64,000 bases of DNA, taken from contig DASYSS010000048.1 in assembly GCA_036003045.1 (NCBI GenBank), positions 1 to 64,000 on the forward strand, read 5' to 3'. Position numbers and translations under genes: made by a program. The notes beneath the pieces were generated by a model. That model was not told the DNA's origin, did not search any database, and was given only the letters and a program-made list of their open reading frames with translations. Shown piece by piece: positions 1 through 7,919 of this stretch (positions within the stretch are counted from its first letter, which is position 1; every line of letters starts with the position of its first letter). The stretch is from Gemmatimonadaceae bacterium (lineage in GTDB: Bacteria > Gemmatimonadota > Gemmatimonadetes > Gemmatimonadales > Gemmatimonadaceae).

Positions 1-302
1 GTGGCCGACACCGGAACCGAAGGTGAAGACAGCATGTTGTCGGCGGCGATGTCCGCCTCGGACTGGCGCGCGCTGATCATTGCCGCGCCGGCGGCGAGGA
101 GAAGAACCGCCGCAGCCGCGAGCGCGGGGCGGACCCACCGATCGAGCTCCGTCCACCAGCCGAGCTCCACGTCGGAGACCCGCGCCATGATGCGCGCCTC
201 GAGCTCGTTCCAATACGCGTCGCCGCTCGGGGCCGCGTACAGCGAGCGGAGCCCGCGCACGACCTCGTCGTCATCGTCTGGAAAAAGTCGAATGTCGCTC
301 AT
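1..302 (-). CDS. Putative anti-sigma factor, N-terminal 100 residues (3' end outside window)
   Basis: The frame opens with ATG at 302, overlapping the stop codon of the upstream ECF sigma gene in an ATGA arrangement, and is still open at the window edge. The visible 100 residues are an acidic, soluble N-terminal stretch rich in D and E, followed by a single hydrophobic segment at about residues 58-76 and then a polar tail. A cytosolic sigma-binding part, one membrane span and an extracytoplasmic tail is the usual layout of membrane anti-sigma factors, and the translational coupling to a sigma gene supports that role. No HxxxCxxC zinc motif is visible in the part seen. The function is inferred from context, not from a conserved domain that I can name. 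Confidence 0.7.
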   Translation of the reverse strand, partial: MSDIRLFPDDDDEVVRGLRSLYAAPSGDAYWNELEARIMARVSDVELGWWTELDRWVRPALAAAAVLLLAAGAAMISARQSEADIAADNMLSSPSVPVSA

Positions 303-916
303 AAGTCACTCCGAACGTCCTTTAACATGCGGCGCAGTGCCGCACGCGCGTGATGCAGGTCCGAGCGGGCTGTACCCTCCGGAATGCCCAACATCGCGCC
401 GATCTCTCCGTGCGTAAATCCCTCGACATCATGCAACACGATCACGGACCGCTGCCGCTCGGTGAGCTTGGTCAGCGCCTCGTTGAGACGCCGCCGCAAC
501 TCGTCCGATTCGCCCGGGTCCCGGAATGGCATGGGAACCGTTTCCGGCAGCTCGTCCGCGTCGCGAACTTTCCGCCGCCGCACCAGGTCCAGCGACGCGT
601 TGGCCATGATGCGGTATAGCCAGGCGCCGAACGGTTGATCCGGAAGAAAACGATCCAGTGCCTTGAAGGCGTGGAGGAAACCCTCCTGAACCGCGTCCTC
701 CGCGTCTTCGTGCGTCAACACGATGGCGCGACACACGGCGTACGCCCGACGCTGATGCAGGCGAACGAGCTGCGCGAACGCATCGTTCGACCCGCGTTGC
801 GCCGCGACGACGAGGGCTCGCTCGTCCGGCTTGGCGTCAGCGCCTGGCGACATGCCGAACGGCAGCTCGATTGTGGTCGCAGCGGTCATCGAGACGTGGC
901 CGGTGTCCACTCTCAT
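299..916 (-). CDS. ECF-type RNA polymerase sigma factor
   Basis: A sigma-70 family protein of about 205 residues. Region 2 is recognisable in the stretch that contains HEDAEDAVQEGFLHAF, and region 4 in LTERQRSVIVLHDVEGFTHG with the helix-turn-helix just after it; there is no region 1 or 3, as expected for an ECF factor. An open frame extends upstream to a TTG at 973, but the ATG at 916 (reading MRVDTG) or the one at 889 leaves the normal short ECF N-terminus, so 916 is chosen. It overlaps the putative anti-sigma gene by 4 nt (ATGA). Such pairs normally hold the sigma factor at the membrane until an envelope signal releases it; the signal cannot be read from this sequence. Confidence 0.93.
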   Translation of the reverse strand: MRVDTGHVSMTAATTIELPFGMSPGADAKPDERALVVAAQRGSNDAFAQLVRLHQRRAYAVCRAIVLTHEDAEDAVQEGFLHAFKALDRFLPDQPFGAWLYRIMANASLDLVRRRKVRDADELPETVPMPFRDPGESDELRRRLNEALTKLTERQRSVIVLHDVEGFTHGEIGAMLGIPEGTARSDLHHARAALRRMLKDVRSDL

Positions 917-1006
917 TAACGGATCGCCGCGGGTGAACGTTGATCGCGCAATCGACGACTTCCCAAGGCTCAAAAGACGGGGTCAGCGTGGCCGCTCCTC
1001 GGCGGC

Positions 1007-1621
1007 TCACGCCGTAGGTGCGGAGGGATTCGCGGGCGCTCCAGCCAGGCCGAGCGTCGCTGCGACCCCACGCATCGCGCCGATCACGAATTGCGTGTGC
1101 TGCTCGAGGTCGACGCCCAGTTCTTGCGCGCCCAACGTCACGTCCTCGCGGCTGACGCCCTTGGCGAATGCTTTGTCCTTCATCTTTTTCAAAACCGATT
1201 TGGCCTCGACGTCGTGCACGCTCTTGGTCGGTTTGACGAGCGCGGTGGCCGTGATCAGTCCGGAGAGCTCGTCGACGGCGAACAATGTCCTCGCCATTCG
1301 CGTCTCGCGGGCTGTGCCTGTGTACGCCGCGTGTCCCATAATGGCGTCGAGGATGTCTTCGGGCCAGCCGCGTTCCCGCAGGATTCCCACCCCGGCCGAC
1401 GGATGTTCGCTGTCCGGCGAGCGGGACGCATTAGGAAATCGCTCATAGTCGAAGTCGTGAATCAGACCAGCCAGTCCCCACCGTTCCGGGTCCTCGCCGT
1501 ACTGGACGGCGTAGGCTCGCATGGCGGCCTCGACGGCGAGCATGTGTTTCCGCAGCGATTCGCTGGCGGTGTACTCGTGCATCAGCGCCAGCGCTTCGTC
1601 GCGCGAGGGGAGGGCGGGCAT
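1007..1621 (-). CDS. HD-domain phosphohydrolase-like protein
   Basis: A protein of 204 residues with an HD metal-binding arrangement: H26, the H55-D56 doublet in LIHDFDYERFP, further histidines H73 and H97, and an Asp near residue 117. This is the HDIG type that hydrolyses phosphate esters of nucleotides or other small substrates; the exact substrate cannot be told. The C-terminal third is lysine-rich and helical and resembles no second domain. The gene lies alone behind the sigma gene on the same strand. The ATG at 1621 has no Shine-Dalgarno sequence but has TAATAT 6 nt in front of it, which suggests a leaderless transcript. Confidence 0.85.
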   Translation of the reverse strand: MPALPSRDEALALMHEYTASESLRKHMLAVEAAMRAYAVQYGEDPERWGLAGLIHDFDYERFPNASRSPDSEHPSAGVGILRERGWPEDILDAIMGHAAYTGTARETRMARTLFAVDELSGLITATALVKPTKSVHDVEAKSVLKKMKDKAFAKGVSREDVTLGAQELGVDLEQHTQFVIGAMRGVAATLGLAGAPANPSAPTA

Positions 1622-1627
1622 CCGTAA

Positions 1628-1633
1628 ATATTA
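1628..1633 (-). promoter_or_regulatory. Candidate -10 element (TAATAT), leaderless promoter of the HD gene
   Basis: TAATAT on the minus strand is followed by TTACGG and then the ATG of the HD gene. With a normal spacing the transcript would begin at or within a base or two of the start codon. There is no clear -35 hexamer about 17 bp upstream. This is inference from sequence only. Confidence 0.4.
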
Positions 1634-1778
1634 CCACGCGGAGCGATGCTCGGCTGACGAAAAAGGCGCGGGAGCGGGCCGGCCGGTCTTGGGTCGAGGC
1701 GCCGGGCGGATGTTCGGCTGTGCACGAAGGCCGAGGAGCGCGTGGAGCCCGGGTTCGCTCCGCGATAGACTCCGGGGC

Positions 1779-2588
1779 ATGCCCCACCACCTCCGCTCCG
1801 TCGAACTGCGTCGGATTCCCCCCGCCGCCACGGACCGTTTCCCATACACCGTCCCCGTCATTCGCACGCTGCCCGTTCTCCGTTTGGACCGGCCGGTGAC
1901 CTTCCTCGTGGGCGAAAACGGATCGGGGAAGTCGACGCTGCTGGAAGGAATCGCCGTCGCCGCCAGTCTCCCGACCGTCGGGAGCATCGCCGCCAACAAG
2001 GACGAGACGCTCAAGTCCCAGTGGTTCCTCGGCAAGTCCCTCAAGCTGACGTGGGACCGACGCGCGTTTCGCGGCTTCTTCCTGCGCGCCGAGGACTTCT
2101 TCGGATTCACCAAGGCGCTGTCCCGAGAGCGCACGGAGTTGCTCGCCCGCCTCGACGAGATCGACGTCGAGTTCGCAGGACGGTCGGAGAAAGCCAAAGG
2201 GCTCGCCAAGGGTCCGATCACGGCGTCGCTCGCCGACATGGAGCGGCGCTACGGCGTCGACCTCGACGCCAACTCGCACGGCCAGAGCTTTCTCAAGCTC
2301 TTCCAGTCGCGGTTCGTGCCGGGCGGCCTCTACCTACTCGACGAGCCCGAAGCTCCTCTCTCGCCGCAAAGCCAGCTGGCGCTCATCGTGATGATCAGCG
2401 ACATGGTCGCGCAAGACTCGCAGTTCATCATCGCGACGCACTCGCCGATCCTACTCGGCTTTCCCGGCGCCCTGATCTACTCGTTCGACCGCACGCCGGT
2501 GGAAGCCGTGCCGTTCGAAGAGCTGGACCACGTGGTGATTACGCGAGATTTTCTGAACGCGCCGGAGAGGTTTCTGCGGCATTTGTAG
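1779..2588 (+). CDS. AAA-type ATPase (ABC-like predicted ATPase)
   Basis: A 269-residue soluble P-loop ATPase of the ABC/SMC-like 'predicted ATPase' type. The Walker A motif GENGSGKS lies at residues 45-52, the Walker B motif appears in GGLYLLDEPEAPLS, and the switch His follows in IIATHSPIL. There is no membrane domain or permease neighbour, so transport is unlikely; stand-alone members of this group are poorly characterised and some belong to nuclease or defence systems, but no nuclease gene lies beside it. The frame is open further upstream, but the ATG at 1779 gives the natural N-terminus (MPHHLRSVEL). It ends 2 nt before the GGTGGACCGG hairpin. Confidence 0.85.
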   Translation: MPHHLRSVELRRIPPAATDRFPYTVPVIRTLPVLRLDRPVTFLVGENGSGKSTLLEGIAVAASLPTVGSIAANKDETLKSQWFLGKSLKLTWDRRAFRGFFLRAEDFFGFTKALSRERTELLARLDEIDVEFAGRSEKAKGLAKGPITASLADMERRYGVDLDANSHGQSFLKLFQSRFVPGGLYLLDEPEAPLSPQSQLALIVMISDMVAQDSQFIIATHSPILLGFPGALIYSFDRTPVEAVPFEELDHVVITRDFLNAPERFLRHL

Positions 2589-2590
2589 GC

Positions 2591-2614
2591 GGTGGACCGG
2601 TCGCCCGGTCCACC
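2591..2614. repeat. Inverted repeat of the GTGGAC family (site A)
   Basis: Two perfect 10-bp arms, GGTGGACCGG (2591-2600) and CCGGTCCACC (2605-2614), are separated by the loop TCGC. The hairpin starts 2 nt after the ATPase stop codon and lies between convergent genes, so it could act as a terminator, but there is no U-tract in either direction. The same core recurs as multi-copy octamer arrays at 20.87 kb and 61.07 kb. Confidence 0.8.
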
Positions 2615-2624
2615 GGTCGCCCGC

Positions 2625-2804
2625 TTACTTCGTCGACTCCGCCGCCGGCGCTTCTCGCGCGTACTTCGCGTTCGTCAGCGCGATGATCGTGCGGACGATG
2701 CCGAACAGCACGATCGCGCCGATGATCAGGCCCAGGAAGGCGGCGCGGGTGTCGGCGCCGAAGGTGTGGGACTCGTGCGAGTGGTCGTTGTGGTCGTGTG
2801 CCAT
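2625..2804 (-). CDS. Small His-rich single-span membrane protein (59 aa)
   Basis: An ATG-started frame of 59 codons reading MAHDHNDHSHESHTFG at its N-terminus, with six histidines among the first 13 residues alternating with Asp, Asn, Ser and Glu. One hydrophobic helix follows at about residues 21-43 (AAFLGLIIGAIVLFGIVRTI) and then a short Lys/Glu/Ala-rich tail. The His cluster could bind Zn, Ni or Cu at the membrane surface. The gene sits 24 nt upstream of the cyclophilin stop region on the same strand. I do not recognise a family; coding status is supported by third-position GC bias and the coherent membrane-protein layout. Confidence 0.72.
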   Translation of the reverse strand: MAHDHNDHSHESHTFGADTRAAFLGLIIGAIVLFGIVRTIIALTNAKYAREAPAAESTK

Positions 2805-2828
2805 ATCGATCGAGTAAGCGCGTTCGCG

Positions 2829-3290
2829 TCAGGCGACGCGCACGGAGTTCATGACGTCGTTCTGTTTGATCTGCTTCATCACGTCGAGACCGGTTTTTAT
2901 CTGGCCGAAGACCGTGTGCACGCCGTTCAGGTGACGGGTGTTGTCTTCACTCAGCACCATGAAGAACTGGCTGCCGCCGGTGTCCTTGCCGGCGTGCGCC
3001 ATCGACAGCGCGCCGACTGCGTGCTTGTGCGGATTGCCGGCCGTCTCGCACTTGATCTTGTAGCCGGGTCCACCCGTGCCGATGCGGCGATCGCCCGCCG
3101 GCAGGTCGCGCGACAGCGGGTCGCCGCCCTGGACCACGAAATCGGCGATCACGCGGTGGAACTTCACTCCATCATAGAAGCCGTCGTTGGCGAGCTTCTC
3201 GAAGTTGGCGACCGTGTTCGGGGCTTCCTTGTCGAACAGCTCGGCGACGATGGTGCCTTTGTTCGTTTCGAAAGTGGCGGTTTTCGACAT
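2829..3290 (-). CDS. Cyclophilin-type peptidyl-prolyl cis-trans isomerase
   Basis: A single-domain cyclophilin of 153 residues without a signal peptide, so probably cytoplasmic. It catalyses cis-trans isomerisation of Xaa-Pro bonds. The catalytic Arg lies in [16 protein letters not shown], the substrate-pocket residues in GGSQFFMVL, and the C-terminal His in [11 protein letters not shown]. Length matches bacterial PpiB-type enzymes. It begins 13 nt before the stop of the TonB-C-like lipoprotein gene on the same strand, so the two probably share a transcript. Confidence 0.95.
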   Translation of the reverse strand: MSKTATFETNKGTIVAELFDKEAPNTVANFEKLANDGFYDGVKFHRVIADFVVQGGDPLSRDLPAGDRRIGTGGPGYKIKCETAGNPHKHAVGALSMAHAGKDTGGSQFFMVLSEDNTRHLNGVHTVFGQIKTGLDVMKQIKQNDVMNSVRVA

Positions 3291-3303
3291 GCGTAGAACC
3301 TAG

Positions 3304-3786
3304 TCAGTCGCCGGATTTCGTGCGTGGCGGCGCCGACGCATAGAAATGATAGATGCGCGGCACCTTGCATCCGGCGAGCTGCGCCGGCGCGAACGTCCAT
3401 TTGCCGATGACGCTCTTCACGTTCGTAGCGAGCCACGGGCTCGACGCCGCCACCACCTTGAACGTCTTCAGATCCGCCCTGCCCAACGTGTCGATCAGGA
3501 TGTCGATCTTTACCTCGGCGCTGCCATCCTTTCGCAGCGCGCTGCGTGGCGGATTCTGCAGCGGCTTTGGTTTCGCCGTGACAAGGACGGGAAGCTGATC
3601 GACGACGAGGTCCGGTTTCTCCGCGGCACGCCGGAGCGCCTCGGCGCAGTTTCCCGTGGCCACGGGCATGGACCCCGGCGGCTCCGCGAGGACTTGCGGT
3701 TTGATCTCGGCCTCCGGCGGCGGAGACGACGAGCACGCGGCAACCACGCCCACCGCGCTGAGAAGGAGCAAGGACCGAAAAGTCAT
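3304..3786 (-). CDS. Lipoprotein with TonB C-terminal-like domain
   Basis: Starts MTFRSLLLLSAVGVVAACSS: a short signal peptide with a lipobox ending AAC, so a lipoprotein of 160 residues. After a proline-rich linker, the C-terminal 90 residues (beginning about LQNPPRSALRKDGSAEVKID) resemble the beta-alpha-beta fold of TonB C-terminal domains, with the typical 'SALR.DGSAEV...ID..G.ad...fkVv.ss' pattern. There is no membrane span or ExbB/ExbD neighbour, so it is not a classical TonB; such stand-alone domains are common in Gemmatimonadota and their role is unknown. An upstream in-frame start would destroy the signal peptide. Confidence 0.75.
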   Translation of the reverse strand: MTFRSLLLLSAVGVVAACSSSPPPEAEIKPQVLAEPPGSMPVATGNCAEALRRAAEKPDLVVDQLPVLVTAKPKPLQNPPRSALRKDGSAEVKIDILIDTLGRADLKTFKVVAASSPWLATNVKSVIGKWTFAPAQLAGCKVPRIYHFYASAPPRTKSGD

Positions 3787-3802
3787 GTGAGAGTTCGAAT
3801 TT

Positions 3803-4468
3803 CTAGACGGTCGAGGAAGGACAGATGTCGGAGAGGAAGCAGGACTCGCACTTCGGTCGGCGCGCCTCGCAGATGCGGCGGCCATGCTCGATCAGCAGGT
3901 GGGAAAGCATCGTCCAACGGTCGTTCGGAAACAGCTTCATCAGGTCTTGCTCGATCTTCACCGGGTCGGTCTGTCGCGTGAGACCCAGTCGTTTGCTTAC
4001 GCGCCCGACGTGCGTGTCGACGACCACGCCTTCGTTTTTATCGTACGCATTCCCCAGGACGACGTTCGCCGTTTTTCGTCCCACGCCGGGCAGCTTCACC
4101 AGATCTTCCATCGTGTCCGGGACTTTCCCGCCGTGTCGCTCGGCGACGGCGTCCGACATGCCGAGCAGGCTCTTGGTCTTGTTCCGAAAGAATCCGGTGG
4201 ACTTGATTATCTCCTCGAGCTCTTCGGGCTTCGCGGCGGCGAGGGCGGCCGGCGTCTTGTAGCGCTTGAACAGCGCCGGCGTGACCATGTTCACCCGCTT
4301 GTCGGTGCACTGGGCGCTCAGGATCGTCGCGATGAGCAGCTGGAACGGCGACTTGAAGTCGAGGGCGCAGTGCGCGTCGGGATAGTGCGCGGTGAGACGG
4401 TCGTAGATCTCGCGCGCGCGTTCGGGTGTCGCACTCCGTGCGCGTCGGCGTTTGGCGGCGGCGGGCAT
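3803..4468 (-). CDS. nth: Endonuclease III (DNA glycosylase/AP lyase)
   Basis: A 221-residue base-excision repair enzyme that removes oxidised pyrimidines and cleaves the abasic site. It has the helix-hairpin-helix LPGVGRKTANVVLG with the catalytic Lys, the catalytic Asp in VVDTHVGRVSKRLGL, and a C-terminal [4Fe-4S] cluster with C-x6-C-x2-C-x5-C spacing (CEARRPKCESCFLSDIC). The ATG at 4468 is chosen over an upstream one at 4516 because the latter would overlap the preceding gene. The gene follows an uncharacterised gene by 5 nt on the same strand, so it is co-transcribed. Confidence 0.97.
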   Translation of the reverse strand: MPAAAKRRRARSATPERAREIYDRLTAHYPDAHCALDFKSPFQLLIATILSAQCTDKRVNMVTPALFKRYKTPAALAAAKPEELEEIIKSTGFFRNKTKSLLGMSDAVAERHGGKVPDTMEDLVKLPGVGRKTANVVLGNAYDKNEGVVVDTHVGRVSKRLGLTRQTDPVKIEQDLMKLFPNDRWTMLSHLLIEHGRRICEARRPKCESCFLSDICPSSTV

Positions 4469-4473
4469 TCGGA

Positions 4474-4926
4474 TCAGCCTTCCAGACCGGCGTCGTCGCG
4501 CAGGCGCTGGATGCACTGGTGCAACTGATGCTCCGTGAGATCGATCTCCTGGTTGGCGCCTTCCTCGTCGAGCAAGCCGTTGCGCACCGAGGTCGCGATC
4601 TGGTTCAGATAGCGGATCTTCGTGAGGATCTCGTCGGTGTCGCGGCGGAGCTTGAGATAGCGGCGCTTGTCGGAGAGGGCGCGACGATACCGCAACAAGA
4701 GCTGTTCGTCAGAGAGCTCGCGCGCCTGCGACAACACGTCCTCGCGGCTCTTGCCGGGAATCGCGCCGCGATCGGGAAGCCCGGCGTCTTCCCACTCCTC
4801 TTCCGAAAACCAGAGGCGTCCCACGTACTCGACGCCGTCGAAGCCGACGCGACAGGTCACCTGATAGCGTCGTCCCGACGTCTCGATCGTTCCGATGAAC
4901 GGCTGGTTGTTCGGATCGGCCGGCAT
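4474..4926 (-). CDS. Uncharacterised soluble protein (150 aa)
   Basis: The start MPADPNNQPFIGTIETSGR (ATG 4926) is preferred because codons upstream of it read as low-complexity Arg/Ser/Pro sequence. The N-terminal 60 residues look like a small beta domain (RRYQVTCRVGFDGVEYVGRLWF), and the C-terminal 90 residues are strongly helical and charged (SEDVLSQARELSDEQLLLRYRRAL and onwards), suggesting a coiled coil or four-helix bundle. No signal peptide, no metal motif, no known domain that I recognise. It lies between an alpha/beta hydrolase and nth on the same strand. Confidence 0.7.
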   Translation of the reverse strand: MPADPNNQPFIGTIETSGRRYQVTCRVGFDGVEYVGRLWFSEEEWEDAGLPDRGAIPGKSREDVLSQARELSDEQLLLRYRRALSDKRRYLKLRRDTDEILTKIRYLNQIATSVRNGLLDEEGANQEIDLTEHQLHQCIQRLRDDAGLEG

Positions 4927-4969
4927 GCAAACTGAGGGAGGGATGGCGCGCGGTGACGCTCGGGAAGAC

Positions 4970-5848
4970 TTACCGCGAAGACAGGAAGGATCGAATCGCG
5001 GCGAACATTTCGGCGGGTCGTTCAACATATGGAACGTGTCCCGCGCCGTCGATGGTGACCAGGGGGGCATGGAGCGTTCGCGCGATCGTCTCGGACGATG
5101 CCAGCGGGATGGGGTCCTCGCGGCCGTGCACCACCAGCGTCGGTACCGTTACAGAATCCAACAACCCTGGGCGTGTCAGGTCGTAGTCGCCGAGGCTCTC
5201 CCAAACCGAATCCTGGATGCGAGCCATGACGCGGAAGGGCGTGAGGTCGTGCGCGGCCGACGGATCGGCGAAGTAGCCCGCGACGCTCAACTCGAACGAT
5301 CGCTGTCGAAACGCTTCCGGATTCGATTCGCGCAGCCCGCTCGCCGACAGCTCGGCGCGCAGCTTGGCCACCGTCTCGCTGTTCTGCCGGCGCGCGAACT
5401 CGGCCTCGAATTGGCCGCGGTACCTTCGGTTGACGGGAGCCGGGTCGAGGAGCACGAGCCTCGCGAGATGGCTCGTCGTCCGCCCGGCCGCGGATTCGAT
5501 GGCGAAGAGCATCGAGAGGAGCCCGCCCCACGAATAGCCGACGAGCGTCGCGGGATCGAGCGACATCTCTTGAATGAAGGCGTCGAGGTCGGCGACGTGC
5601 GTCCGCCACGTGATCGCGCTGCGGTCCGTCGTTTTCGAGCGACCGCCGCCCCGCTGGTCGTAAAAAATCAGGCGATAGTCCTCGGCGAGCGCGAGCAACT
5701 GCGGTAACAGATAATCGTGGTGCGCCCCGGGGCCCCCGTGCACGACGAGAAGCGGCGTCGCATCGGGCCGACCGTACTCGGCCCAGTAGAGCGGCACGGA
5801 AGTCCTCGTCGTGAATCCGGACGTTCGCGGCGGCGGAATCGGAGCCAT
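4970..5848 (-). CDS. Alpha/beta hydrolase, proline iminopeptidase-like
   Basis: A 292-residue alpha/beta hydrolase. The oxyanion motif HGGPGAHHD, the nucleophile elbow GYSWGG (Ser), the acid in VVHGREDPI and the final His in GAGHVPYVERP form a complete catalytic set. The HGGPG motif and overall layout are those of the prolyl aminopeptidase/epoxide hydrolase branch, so N-terminal proline peptide hydrolysis is possible but not proven. No signal peptide. The start at 5848 is the natural N-terminus; an upstream frame is Arg-rich and overlaps the deacetylase gene. Confidence 0.88.
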   Translation of the reverse strand: MAPIPPPRTSGFTTRTSVPLYWAEYGRPDATPLLVVHGGPGAHHDYLLPQLLALAEDYRLIFYDQRGGGRSKTTDRSAITWRTHVADLDAFIQEMSLDPATLVGYSWGGLLSMLFAIESAAGRTTSHLARLVLLDPAPVNRRYRGQFEAEFARRQNSETVAKLRAELSASGLRESNPEAFRQRSFELSVAGYFADPSAAHDLTPFRVMARIQDSVWESLGDYDLTRPGLLDSVTVPTLVVHGREDPIPLASSETIARTLHAPLVTIDGAGHVPYVERPAEMFAAIRSFLSSR

Positions 5849-5864
5849 GCGTCGACCAGCCGGG

Positions 5865-6782
5865 TTACGGTTGTCTTGCCGGCGATTGTGCAAACGACGC
5901 GGCGATGCGCGCCGTCGTCGCGTGAATTGCCACCGTGTCCGCGATCGGCTCGGCGTAGCCGCCCGCGATCGTGACGACGACCGGCAGTCCGACCTCGCGG
6001 CACTGGCCAAGCACGAACGCGTCGCGCCGAGCGAGTCCGTCGAACGAGAGCGCGAGCCGGCCGAGTCGATCGCCGACGTACGGATCGGCGCCCGCGAGGT
6101 ACACGACCACGTCGGGTCTCGCCGCGTTCAGCACTCGCGGCAGCACGTTCGCCAGCGACTCGAGGTATTCGTCGTCGCCGATGCGGTCATCCAACTCGAC
6201 GTCGAGCGAGCCGGGGACCTTGTGGAACGGATAGTTCTTGCGGCCGTGCATGCTGAAGGTGAAGACGCGGTCGTCGCCGGTGAACACGGCGTTCGTGCCG
6301 TTGCCTTGGTGCACGTCGAGGTCGACGATCGCGGCGCGGGCGATGCGACCGTCGCGTTGCAGCACGCGAACGGCGACCGCGACGTCGTTGAACACGCAGA
6401 AGCCTTCGCCGTGCGACGGAAACGCGTGGTGTGTGCCGCCCGCGAGATTCATGGCGATCCCGTCGTCGAGCGCGCGAACGGCCGCGTCGAGCGTGCCGCC
6501 GGCCGCGCGGTACGACCGCTCGACGAGCGCCTGTGACCACGGGAACCCGAGTCGGCGCTCCTCGTCACGGGTGAGCGCGCCGGACGTGAAGCGGTCCACA
6601 TAGTCCGGCGTGTGCACGAGCAGCAGCTCGTCGCGCGTCGACGGAGTCGGATCGTGGACGTGCTCAGCGGAAACGATCTCCTCGTCGATCACGCGCTGGC
6701 GGAGCAGCGCGTACTTCGCGATGGGAAACCGATGCCCGCTCGGCAGCGGAAACGTGTACCTCGCGCTCGACCAGACGTGCAC
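5865..6782 (-). CDS. Histone deacetylase-family (AcuC/HDAC11-like) deacetylase
   Basis: A 305-residue protein of the arginase/deacetylase fold. The key residues are present: the double His at 118-119 (GGTHHAFPSHGEGFCVFND), zinc ligands D156 and H158 in DLDVHQGNGT, the third ligand Asp in AGADPYVGDRLG, and the Tyr in TIAGGY. The GGTHHA form places it nearer class IV (HDAC11-like) than the acetoin-utilisation AcuC branch. It should remove acyl groups from lysine or a small amine; the bacterial substrate is unknown. It is 16 nt upstream of the alpha/beta hydrolase and 27 nt downstream of an M42 peptidase, all on the minus strand. Confidence 0.93.
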   Translation of the reverse strand: MHVWSSARYTFPLPSGHRFPIAKYALLRQRVIDEEIVSAEHVHDPTPSTRDELLLVHTPDYVDRFTSGALTRDEERRLGFPWSQALVERSYRAAGGTLDAAVRALDDGIAMNLAGGTHHAFPSHGEGFCVFNDVAVAVRVLQRDGRIARAAIVDLDVHQGNGTNAVFTGDDRVFTFSMHGRKNYPFHKVPGSLDVELDDRIGDDEYLESLANVLPRVLNAARPDVVVYLAGADPYVGDRLGRLALSFDGLARRDAFVLGQCREVGLPVVVTIAGGYAEPIADTVAIHATTARIAASFAQSPARQP

Positions 6783-6809
6783 GCCGCCGCAGGTCCCGGT
6801 TTCGTCGCG

Positions 6810-7880
6810 TCAGCGCGCGGCGAAGTCCATCTTGGCGGACACTTCGCGGCACGTCTCGGCGAGGAGGCTCGCGGTCTTGTCGACGTCCTCGAGGCTCACG
6901 AGCTCGTTCGGCGAGTGCATGTACCGGTTCGGCACGGACACGAGCGCCGTCGCGACGCCTTCGCGCGCGATGTGGATCGCGTCGGCGTTGGTGGACGTTT
7001 CGCGTCCCGCCGCGTGGACGGTGTACTTGATCTGATTGCGCTCGGCGGTCGTGCGCAGCAGGTCGAAAACGACCGGGGAGATGATCGAGCCGCGGGAGAT
7101 GACCGGGCCGCCGCCGATGCGGTGATCGCCGATCTCCTTCTTCTCCATACTCGGATGATCCGTGGCGAAGGTGACGTCGACGACGATGGCCAGCTGCGGA
7201 TTGATGCAGTTGGTGCACACGAGAGCGCCGCCGCCGTGGTAGGCGATCTCCTCCTGCGTGGTCGCCGCCGCGACGACGCGCGCCGTGCCCGGCCGCTGTG
7301 CGTAGCGCCGGAGCGCCTCGAGGACGACGAACGCGCCGATGCGGTCGTCGATCGAGCGCGACACGATACGGTTGTTCGGGAAGTCGACGGCCTTCGAGTC
7401 GATGACGCCCGGGTCACCGACGCTCAAGCGTCCCTCGGCTTCGGCGCGGCTCGAGGCGCCGATGTCGATCCAGAGATCGCCCAGCTTCGCGGCGTGCTCG
7501 CGATCGGCCACTTTGATCAGGTGGATCGGCTTTCGGCCGACGACGCCGAGCACGTCACCGCCGCGACCGAGAAACCGGATGCGCTGTCCGACGAGCACCT
7601 GCGGATCCCACCCGCCGATCGGCGAGAAGTACACGTACCCGTCGTCGTCGATGTACTGCACGATGACGCCGATCTCGTCGATGTGCCCGTCGAGCAGGAT
7701 CGTCGGCGAGCCGTCGGGATTCACCTCCGCCATGCTGTTGCCGCTGACGTCGCTCGTCACCTTGTCGGCGAACGAGCTCGCCTCCTCTCGCCAGACGCGG
7801 GCTGCCGGACCCTCGAACCCGGACGGAGCGGGCGTGTCGAGCAGCCGCTTGAGAAAGGCGAGCGAGGACGTGCTGAGCAT
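6810..7880 (-). CDS. M42-family metal-dependent aminopeptidase
   Basis: A 356-residue cytoplasmic glutamyl/leucyl aminopeptidase or endoglucanase-type (FrvX/PepA-like) M42 enzyme. Metal-site motifs are visible: LLDGHIDEIGVIV (His and Asp), SRSIDDRIGAFV (bridging Asp), TQEEIAYHGG (catalytic Glu), VVDVTFATDHP and the last His in NRYMHSPNE. The inserted PDZ-like domain lies at about residues 75-165. These enzymes form large tetrahedral complexes that trim peptides released by the proteasome or other proteases. It probably shares a transcript with the membrane protein upstream and the deacetylase downstream. Confidence 0.94.
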   Translation of the reverse strand: MLSTSSLAFLKRLLDTPAPSGFEGPAARVWREEASSFADKVTSDVSGNSMAEVNPDGSPTILLDGHIDEIGVIVQYIDDDGYVYFSPIGGWDPQVLVGQRIRFLGRGGDVLGVVGRKPIHLIKVADREHAAKLGDLWIDIGASSRAEAEGRLSVGDPGVIDSKAVDFPNNRIVSRSIDDRIGAFVVLEALRRYAQRPGTARVVAAATTQEEIAYHGGGALVCTNCINPQLAIVVDVTFATDHPSMEKKEIGDHRIGGGPVISRGSIISPVVFDLLRTTAERNQIKYTVHAAGRETSTNADAIHIAREGVATALVSVPNRYMHSPNELVSLEDVDKTASLLAETCREVSAKMDFAAR

Positions 7881-7919
7881 GTCGGGTGGGGACGAGAGCG
7901 GCGAAGGGCTCGAGCGCCC

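Noticed and set aside
917-973. Longer sigma factor from the TTG at 973
   Set aside because: It would add a 19-residue N-terminus with no family counterpart. The ATG at 916 gives a normal ECF start.
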